This document shows positions 58,434 to 64,000 of a stretch of DNA of 64,000 bases, in pieces; the first letter of the stretch is position 1; each line of letters starts with the position of its first letter. Both the position numbers and the translations under genes were made by a program. Source of the stretch: Oscillospiraceae bacterium. Its GTDB lineage: Bacteria; Bacillota; Clostridia; Oscillospirales; CAG-272. The notes beneath the pieces are model-generated. The model saw only the letters and a list, made by a program, of their open reading frames with translations. It was not told where the DNA came from and did not search any database. The stretch spans positions 1 through 64,000 of the forward strand of contig SVTQ01000007.1 of NCBI GenBank assembly GCA_015063695.1, given 5' to 3'.

Positions 58434-60179
58434 ATGGCTGATGTTAATCTTAAAATAAACGGCAGAGATATTACAGTTCCCGCCGGCACGACCATTCTTG
58501 AAGCTGCCCGCAAAGCAGGAATTGAAATTCCCACTCTCTGCTACCTCAAGGAAATCAACGAGATCGGTGCTTGCCGTATCTGCGTTGTAGAAGTTAAGGG
58601 TGCAAGAAGCCTTGTTGCTTCCTGCGTATTCCCTGTAAACGAAGGCATGGAAGTATTCACAAATACTCCCAAGGTAGTTGAGTCCAGAAAGACAACTCTC
58701 AAGCTCATCCTCTCCAACCACAAGAAGGACTGTCTCTCTTGCGTACGTTCCGGCAGCTGTGAGCTTCAGAAGCTCTGCCACGACTACGGCATTGAAGACC
58801 TCGGCGCATTCGCAGGCGCACAGACACACCACGAGATCGATGCTTCCGCTTCTCACATGTACAGAGATAACGACAAGTGTATCCTCTGCCGCCGTTGCGT
58901 AGCAGCTTGTGAAAAGAACCAGGGCATCGGCGTTATCGGCGCTAACGACCGTGGTTTTGACACACACATCGCATGTGCTTTTGAAAAGCCCCTTGCAAAC
59001 GTTGCATGTATCTCCTGCGGTCAGTGTATCACTGTATGTCCTACAGGTGCTCTCTCCGAAAGAGACGATACAGCTAAGGTTGTAGAGGCACTTAACGACC
59101 CCACAAAGCACGTTATCGTTCAGACAGCTCCCGCAGTAAGAGTTGGCCTTGGCGAAGAGTTCGGCTACGAAATGGGCACAGTTGTAACAGGCAAGCTCGT
59201 AGCAGCTCTCAGAGCTCTCGGCTTTGATAAGGTATTCGATACAAACTTCTCCGCTGACCTTACCATCATGGAAGAAGCTACAGAATTCCTTTCCAGATAC
59301 ACAGAAAAGAAGAACCTTCCCCTTATCACATCCTGCTCTCCCGGATGGATCAAGTACTGTGAAACATACTATCCCGAATTCATTCCCAACCTTTCTTCCT
59401 GCAAGTCTCCTCAGGGCATGTTCGGCGCAGTAGCAAAGACATACTACGCTGAAAAGATGGGTATTGATCCCAAGGATATCTACGTTGTAAGTATCATGCC
59501 TTGTACAGCTAAGAAGTTCGAAGCTGAACGCCTCGACCACACAGCTGTTCCCGGTCTCGCTGACATCGACGCAGTTCTCACAGTTCGTGAGCTTGCAAGA
59601 ATGATCAAGAAGGCAGGCATCCTGTTCAGAGATCTTGAAGATGACGTTTACGACGCTCCCTTCGGTCTCGGCTCAGGCGCAGGTACTATCTTCGGTGCAA
59701 CAGGCGGTGTTATGGAAGCTGCTCTCAGAACTGCTTACGAAGTTCTCACAAAGGAAGAGCTCGATACTCTCGAATTCCACGACGTTCGCGGCGTTGAAGG
59801 CATCAAGGAAGCAACATACACTATCGCAGGTAACGAGATCAGAGTTGCCGTTACATCCGGCACTGCAAACGCAGGCAAGCTCCTTGACATGATCAAGAGC
59901 GGCGAAAAGTCCTATGACTTCATCGAAGTTATGGCTTGTCCCGGCGGTTGCGTAAACGGCGGCGGTCAGCCCATCCAGCCTGCATCCGTTCACAACTTCT
60001 CTGACATCAGAGCAGCTCGTGCAGCAGGTCTCTACGCTGACGATAAGGCTCTGCCTCTCAGAAAATCTCACGATAACCCCGACGTTAAGGCTATCTACGA
60101 AGAGTTCTTCGGCGAACCCAATTCCCACAAGGCTCACGAGATCCTTCACACAGGATACGTTATCAGAAACAAGTATTAA
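58434..60179 (+). CDS. hndD: [FeFe]-hydrogenase catalytic subunit (HndD)
   Basis: A 581-aa group A-type [FeFe]-hydrogenase. It has an N-terminal plant-type [2Fe-2S] domain (GACRICVVEV), a His-Cys cluster (HKKDCLSCVRSGSCELQ), two [4Fe-4S] motifs (CILCRRCVAAC, CISCGQCITVCP) and a canonical H-cluster: TSCSPGWIKYCE, MPCTAKKFEAER and EVMACPGGCVNGGGQP. It evolves or takes up H2. With HndA, HndB and HndC it should form an NADH- and ferredoxin-linked, probably electron-bifurcating complex. GGAGGAAC precedes the start; a strong terminator follows and ends the operon. Confidence 0.97.
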   Translation: MADVNLKINGRDITVPAGTTILEAARKAGIEIPTLCYLKEINEIGACRICVVEVKGARSLVASCVFPVNEGMEVFTNTPKVVESRKTTLKLILSNHKKDCLSCVRSGSCELQKLCHDYGIEDLGAFAGAQTHHEIDASASHMYRDNDKCILCRRCVAACEKNQGIGVIGANDRGFDTHIACAFEKPLANVACISCGQCITVCPTGALSERDDTAKVVEALNDPTKHVIVQTAPAVRVGLGEEFGYEMGTVVTGKLVAALRALGFDKVFDTNFSADLTIMEEATEFLSRYTEKKNLPLITSCSPGWIKYCETYYPEFIPNLSSCKSPQGMFGAVAKTYYAEKMGIDPKDIYVVSIMPCTAKKFEAERLDHTAVPGLADIDAVLTVRELARMIKKAGILFRDLEDDVYDAPFGLGSGAGTIFGATGGVMEAALRTAYEVLTKEELDTLEFHDVRGVEGIKEATYTIAGNEIRVAVTSGTANAGKLLDMIKSGEKSYDFIEVMACPGGCVNGGGQPIQPASVHNFSDIRAARAAGLYADDKALPLRKSHDNPDVKAIYEEFFGEPNSHKAHEILHTGYVIRNKY

Positions 60180-60196
60180 TAAATTGATTGATATAA

Positions 60197-60237
60197 GAGA
60201 ACCCCAAGTGCTTCGGCACTTGGGGTTCTCTCGTTTT
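60197..60237 (+). terminator. Terminator of the hydrogenase operon
   Basis: A perfect 14-bp stem, GAGAACCCCAAGTG/CACTTGGGGTTCTC, with a CTTCGG loop and a following TCGTTTT. Its arms equal the symmetric form of the GAGAACCCC elements. Confidence 0.9.
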
Positions 60238-60297
60238 CAGACAAACAAGTTGTCTTTTATAAAAATTACACTGTTTTTATATTTTGATAATTTACGG

Positions 60298-61509
60298 TCA
60301 TTCTACTACGCCCGTTATAATTCTTACAATAATATTCCTTACCTTCTCCATTGAAGGGATGGGAATATATTCAAATCTTGAATGGAAGTTTTCACCGCCC
60401 GTACAGATATTGGGGCAAAGAAGCCCCTTGAAAGAAAGCTGTGCACCGTCCGTACCGCCGCGAATGGGAATGATAACGGGGAAGACGTGTTCTCTGAGCA
60501 TAGCCGCTCTTGCTCTATCCACAATATAAATATGAGGCTCTATCATTTCCTTCATATTATAATAAGAATCGGAAATGGTGCAAACAACGCTTCCCTCTCC
60601 CCACTTTTTTGAAACCTCTTCGGCAATTCTTGAAACAACGTTCTTTCGTTCTTCAAACTTTGCTCTGTCGTGATCTCTTATGATATAGCGAAGAGTTGCC
60701 TTTTCAACACAGCCTTCGATGGAAAGAAGATGATAGAAGCCTTCATAACCCTCGGTATCATAGGGGCTCTCGCCGTCGGGGATCATGGCATGAAAATCGT
60801 GTGCCATCTGCATCGCACTCTTCATTTTTCCCTTTGCGTTGCCCGGATGAATGGAAACACCGTAAAAATCGATAACAGCGGAAGCTGCGTTAAAATTTTC
60901 GTACTCAAGCTCACCAAGGGCGCCTCCGTCAACGGTATACGCATAATCCGCACCGAAGAAAGGCACGTCAAAATGATCGGCACCCCTGCCTATTTCCTCA
61001 TCGGGGGTAAAAGCGATTTTTACCGTACCGTGAGGAATGTTGTTTTCAATAATGTATTCAACGGCAGACACTATCTCCGCAATACCCGCCTTATCGTCTG
61101 CACCCAGAAGAGTCGTTCCGTCGGTGACGATAAGCGCCTGTCCCACGTATTTTTCAAGAGAAGGATATTCCTTTGCAGAGAGATAAATTCCCTTTTCGGC
61201 ATTGAGACAAATATCCTCACCGCAGTAGGTTACTATCTTGGGGGTAACGTTATTATCGGGAGCATCACAACTTGTATCAAGATGTGCAATAAAACCGATA
61301 GTATTCTTTGCCTTGCAGTTTGCTTCAAGAGTTGCATAGAGGTAGCACTTGTCGGTAAGAGTCACCTCAAGTCCCATTTCTTCAAGCTCGCTTTTAAGCT
61401 TTCTTGCAAGATGAAACTGCTTTTCGGAGCTGGGACAGCACTCGCACTCCTCGCAGGACATGGTGGGAAGCACCGCATATTCAATAAATCTGTTTTCAAC
61501 TTTTTTCAT
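60298..61509 (-). CDS. pepT: Peptidase T (tripeptide aminopeptidase)
   Basis: A 403-aa M20 metallopeptidase of normal length. Zinc-site motifs: AHLDTSCDAPD, LGADDKAGIAE, TPDEEIGRGADHFD, VDGGALGELEYENFNAA and the late IRGGTDGAQLSFKG. It removes N-terminal residues from tripeptides in the cytoplasm. It lies 19 nt downstream of bioY on the same strand and may share its transcript. It suits a peptide-fermenting anaerobe and supplies amino acids. Confidence 0.96.
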   Translation of the reverse strand: MKKVENRFIEYAVLPTMSCEECECCPSSEKQFHLARKLKSELEEMGLEVTLTDKCYLYATLEANCKAKNTIGFIAHLDTSCDAPDNNVTPKIVTYCGEDICLNAEKGIYLSAKEYPSLEKYVGQALIVTDGTTLLGADDKAGIAEIVSAVEYIIENNIPHGTVKIAFTPDEEIGRGADHFDVPFFGADYAYTVDGGALGELEYENFNAASAVIDFYGVSIHPGNAKGKMKSAMQMAHDFHAMIPDGESPYDTEGYEGFYHLLSIEGCVEKATLRYIIRDHDRAKFEERKNVVSRIAEEVSKKWGEGSVVCTISDSYYNMKEMIEPHIYIVDRARAAMLREHVFPVIIPIRGGTDGAQLSFKGLLCPNICTGGENFHSRFEYIPIPSMEKVRNIIVRIITGVVE

Positions 61510-61528
61510 TTTGTAACTCTCATTTGTC

Positions 61529-62065
61529 TTAAAGTTTGTTTACGGTCATTCTGATGCTGTAGGATGCAAAGGATGCAATAATTATCTTCACAGCATCAAC
61601 TATAAGGAAGGGCACAACGCATACTGTCAGCGCCTCGATAAATCCCACGTTCATAAGGAAGCTGTACCAGAGCGAACCGCATCCGTAGCAGAATAACGTT
61701 CCGACTATCATGGAAACGGGATAAACAAATCTCTTTTCCTCAGCAAGGTCGATTATAAGTCCCGTAATAAAAGCGCAGGGGATATAACCGATGATAAATC
61801 CGCCGCCCGTCCAGAGAAGCCTTGAAATACCGCCCGTAAAGCCTGCGAAAACAGGAAGACCGAGCGCACCAAGTGCCACGTATATAAGAACGGAAAGAGC
61901 CGCTCTGTATTTACCGAGAACGGCACCCACAACGTAAACGCCAAAGGTGGCAAGAGTTATGGGAATAGGTCCGAGATTAATTCCAATGGCGGAGAGCACG
62001 CACATGACCGCCGCTCCGAGAGCTATCTTTACAATATCGGAGGTTTTTATCTTTCTTTTTTCCAT
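61529..62065 (-). CDS. bioY: BioY-type biotin transporter
   Basis: A 178-aa membrane protein with about six helices. Family text: LGPIPITLATFGVYVVGAVLGKYRA, then GLPVFAGFTGGISRLLWTGGGFIIGYI. BioY is the substrate-binding S component of the biotin ECF transporter and usually works with shared EcfA-EcfT units encoded elsewhere. A frame starting 45 codons earlier exists, but AAGGAG lies 6 nt before the ATG at 62065. Confidence 0.94.
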   Translation of the reverse strand: MEKRKIKTSDIVKIALGAAVMCVLSAIGINLGPIPITLATFGVYVVGAVLGKYRAALSVLIYVALGALGLPVFAGFTGGISRLLWTGGGFIIGYIPCAFITGLIIDLAEEKRFVYPVSMIVGTLFCYGCGSLWYSFLMNVGFIEALTVCVVPFLIVDAVKIIIASFASYSIRMTVNKL

Positions 62066-62084
62066 ATAAACTCCTTCGCGGAAG

Positions 62085-62246
62085 TTACTCTTTTTCATTC
62101 TTCCTGCCGCATTTTGAAAACTCACTGCAACACGCGCAATTTCCGCCGCACAGCTTTCCTTTTTTTCTGTTACTTGCAATTCTCCAAACGGCAAGGACAA
62201 AAACCGCCGCCACCGCTGTAAGTATAAGTATATCGTAAATATTCAT
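62085..62246 (-). CDS. FeoB-associated Cys-rich membrane protein
   Basis: A 53-aa protein found by direct translation: one membrane helix (residues 4-21, ILILTAVAAVFVLAVWRI) followed by a Cys-rich tail with C33-x3-C37-x-C39C40 and C46. This is the pattern of the small FeoB-associated family. Its ATG follows the feoB stop with no gap (TGAATG). It probably assists ferrous iron transport, for example as an iron or Fe-S handling adaptor; its precise role is not known. Confidence 0.85.
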   Translation of the reverse strand: MNIYDILILTAVAAVFVLAVWRIASNRKKGKLCGGNCACCSEFSKCGRKNEKE

Positions 62247-64000
62247 TCAGCCTACAATAAGAATTCCAAATCTGTACACCGCAAAAGCCACAAGCCACGC
62301 CACAGCGCACTGGAGAAGGGCAACGCCGAATGCCTTGAGATGGGAATTCATTTCCTTTCTGTAGGTTGCAACAGTCGCAACGCAGGGAGTGTACAAAAGA
62401 TTGAATATAAGGAAGCTGAAAGCGGAAACGGGAGTAAAGAGCGCCGACAGCGCCGCAGGAAGCTCCGAGGAGGAGGCACCCAGAAGCACACCGAGAGTAC
62501 TTACGACCGCTTCCTTTGCGGAGAAACCCGAAACGAGAGCTATGACCGCTCTGTAATCACCAAAGCCGAGAGGCGCAAACACAGGCTCTACAGCCTTCGC
62601 AACAAGAGCGAGTATGCTGGCACTGTTGTCGGGGGTGAAATTAAGCTTTAAGTCAAAGCTTGTAAAGAACCATATAAGAAGGCTTGCCGCAAAAATAACG
62701 GTGAACGCCTTTTCCATAAAGCTCTTTGCCTTGTCCCACATCATACGAAGAGTAGTTTTAGCCGTGGGAAGTCTGTAGTTGGGAAGCTCCATAACGAAGG
62801 GTGCGGAGGTTCCCTTGAAAGCGAATTTGTTCATAATAATTGCGGCAAGAACGCCGACTGCCATACCGATAACGTACATGGACATCATGACCACCGCACT
62901 GTATTTCGGGAAGAAAGCGGCGGCAAACACCGCGTAAATGGGTATCTTTGCACTGCAGCTCATATAGGGGATGAGAAGCATTGTCATTTTTCTGTCGCGC
63001 TCTGAGGAGAGAGTTCTCGTTGCCATAACGGCGGGAACACTGCAGCCAAAGCCCAGTATCATAGGCACGAAGCTTCTTCCCGAAAGACCGATGGAACGAA
63101 GGAGCTTGTCCATTACGAAGGAAACTCTCGCCATATATCCCGTGTCCTCAAGCATGGAGAGGAAGAAGAACAGAACGACGATTATGGGAAGGAAGCTGAG
63201 AACGCTTCCGATACCTGCAAACACGCCGTCAATAACAAGGGAGTGAACAACGGGATTTATGCCGTAGGCGGTAAGAGCCGCATCGGCTTTTTCAATAAGA
63301 ATATCAACGCCCGCCGCCAGAAGATCCGAAAGAAACGCACCTATGACGTTGAAGGTGAGATAAAATACGGACATGAGTATGAGAAGGAAAATAGGTATTG
63401 CAAGATACTTGTTTGTAAGTATCCTGTCTATCTTAACGCTTCTCTTGTGCTCGGGTGACTCACCCTTTTTCTTTACGGCACCTGCACAGACCTTCTCGAT
63501 AAAGTCATATCTCATCTTTGCAAGGGCGGCATTTCTGTCAAGCCCTCCCTCGCTTTCCATTTCCCAGACAAGGTGCTCTGCACTCTCTATCTCGTTCTGA
63601 GAAAGACCGAGGCGTTCAATAAACTCCATGTCCCCTTCAATAAGCTTCATGGTAGCAAAACGGGAAGAAATACCAACGCGGTCAGCGTGGTCCTCAACCA
63701 TGTGGGACAGAGAGTGAATACATCTGTGAACAGGGCCCTTTTCGCAAAGGTCTCGAACAGCAGGCAACTGCTTTGCCTTTGCCGCTTCAAGAGTGACCTC
63801 AATAAGCTCACTGATTCCCTCGTTCTTTGCGGCACTTATGGGCACCACCGGCACACCGATGCCTTTGGAAAGAACGTCAAGATCAATGGAACCGCCGCCT
63901 GCGCGAACCTCGTCCATCATGTTGAGGGCAACAACCATGGGCACCTGCATCTCCATAAGCTGGACGGTGAGGTAAAGGTTTCTTTCAAGGTTGGTGGCAT
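62247..64000 (-). CDS. feoB: Ferrous iron transport protein B, 5' part outside window
   Basis: The last 584 residues of FeoB; the gene continues beyond the right edge. The visible part begins within the GTPase domain (ATNLERNLYLTVQL, then LNMMDE as the G4-type motif), followed by the helical insertion and the membrane domain with the two Gate motifs (GFGCSVPAVMATRTL; YTPCVATVATYRKE). It imports Fe(II), needed for the many Fe-S enzymes encoded in this window. The Cys-rich helper follows directly. The G1 loop and any feoA gene lie outside. Confidence 0.96.
   Translation of the reverse strand, partial: ATNLERNLYLTVQLMEMQVPMVVALNMMDEVRAGGGSIDLDVLSKGIGVPVVPISAAKNEGISELIEVTLEAAKAKQLPAVRDLCEKGPVHRCIHSLSHMVEDHADRVGISSRFATMKLIEGDMEFIERLGLSQNEIESAEHLVWEMESEGGLDRNAALAKMRYDFIEKVCAGAVKKKGESPEHKRSVKIDRILTNKYLAIPIFLLILMSVFYLTFNVIGAFLSDLLAAGVDILIEKADAALTAYGINPVVHSLVIDGVFAGIGSVLSFLPIIVVLFFFLSMLEDTGYMARVSFVMDKLLRSIGLSGRSFVPMILGFGCSVPAVMATRTLSSERDRKMTMLLIPYMSCSAKIPIYAVFAAAFFPKYSAVVMMSMYVIGMAVGVLAAIIMNKFAFKGTSAPFVMELPNYRLPTAKTTLRMMWDKAKSFMEKAFTVIFAASLLIWFFTSFDLKLNFTPDNSASILALVAKAVEPVFAPLGFGDYRAVIALVSGFSAKEAVVSTLGVLLGASSSELPAALSALFTPVSAFSFLIFNLLYTPCVATVATYRKEMNSHLKAFGVALLQCAVAWLVAFAVYRFGILIVG

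Noticed and set aside
1-64000. tRNA or rRNA genes
   Set aside because: I looked for tRNA T-arm text (GTTCGAATCC-like) with flanking stems and rRNA signatures and saw none; a tRNAscan run would be decisive.

Overview
The window looks like a chromosome segment of a strictly anaerobic, spore-forming Gram-positive bacterium of the Clostridia (Oscillospirales-like; family not resolved), probably from a gut or rumen. The support is SpoVAC/AD/AE spore proteins, two [FeFe]-hydrogenases, pyruvate formate-lyase, a 2-oxoacid:ferredoxin oxidoreductase, T-box leaders, a sortase C pilus, a CotH protein ending in a dockerin, and FeoB. No tRNA, rRNA, CRISPR array or prophage structural block is visible.

Layout. 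0.1-9.7 kb: CotH-dockerin surface protein, TypA/BipA, SpoVAE-SpoVAD, a FliB-like Cys-rich protein and a glycyl radical enzyme with no adjacent activase. 9.8-15.7 kb: CinA-C, then a ZTP (pfl motif) riboswitch with an overlapping terminator before pflB-pflA, then L-serine dehydratase and a small lipoprotein. 15.8-24.3 kb (minus strand): signal peptidase I, a 1459-aa fibro-slime/Cna-B tip adhesin, an LPETG major pilin, sortase C and a nucleoside hydrolase. 24.3-28.5 kb: a low-GC accessory island with two compact toxin-immunity pairs (barnase-barstar and a DUF6883-like/DUF4926-like pair). Both toxins have similar Cys/His-cluster N-termini, TTG starts and a LexA-like box at the promoter. An XRE regulator and a DUF2493 protein sit between the pairs.

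28.6-49.2 kb is the most interesting region. Three separate T-box leaders have specifier triplets I read as CUC (Leu), AUC (Ile) and GUA (Val). Each precedes its own AMP-forming acyl-CoA synthetase carrying an extra N-terminal domain: a TIM barrel for Leu, and HTH plus cupin for Ile and Val. The Leu unit also encodes a LeuA-like protein that has lost its catalytic motifs but keeps the leucine-regulatory domain. Downstream lie a branched-chain aminotransferase, a P-loop ATPase, a four-subunit 2-ketoisovalerate-type ferredoxin oxidoreductase and ValRS. Amino-acid-starvation control of acid-activating ligases beside a reversible oxidoreductase and an aminotransferase suggests a salvage route: isovalerate, 2-methylbutyrate and isobutyrate are activated to CoA thioesters, reductively carboxylated and transaminated to Leu, Ile and Val. 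The chemistry is known from rumen anaerobes. The three-way T-box wiring and the domain-fused ligases are what look new. A displaced rhs tip with two membrane proteins lies between the Leu and Ile units.

49.3-64 kb: Nudix hydrolase, NhaC-family antiporter, a ten-gene hydrogen-metabolism operon (HndA, B, C, D plus a divergent putative sensory [FeFe]-hydrogenase with DRTGG, HATPase and PHP proteins), then on the minus strand peptidase T, BioY, a 53-aa FeoB-associated protein and the start-truncated feoB.

The intergenic DNA is unusually rich in small palindromic elements of at least three families: GTAGGGG palindromes, arrays of mini-hairpins spaced by CGATATG, and GAGAACCCC hairpins. In one place a GAGAACCCC element is nested inside a GTAGGGG palindrome.
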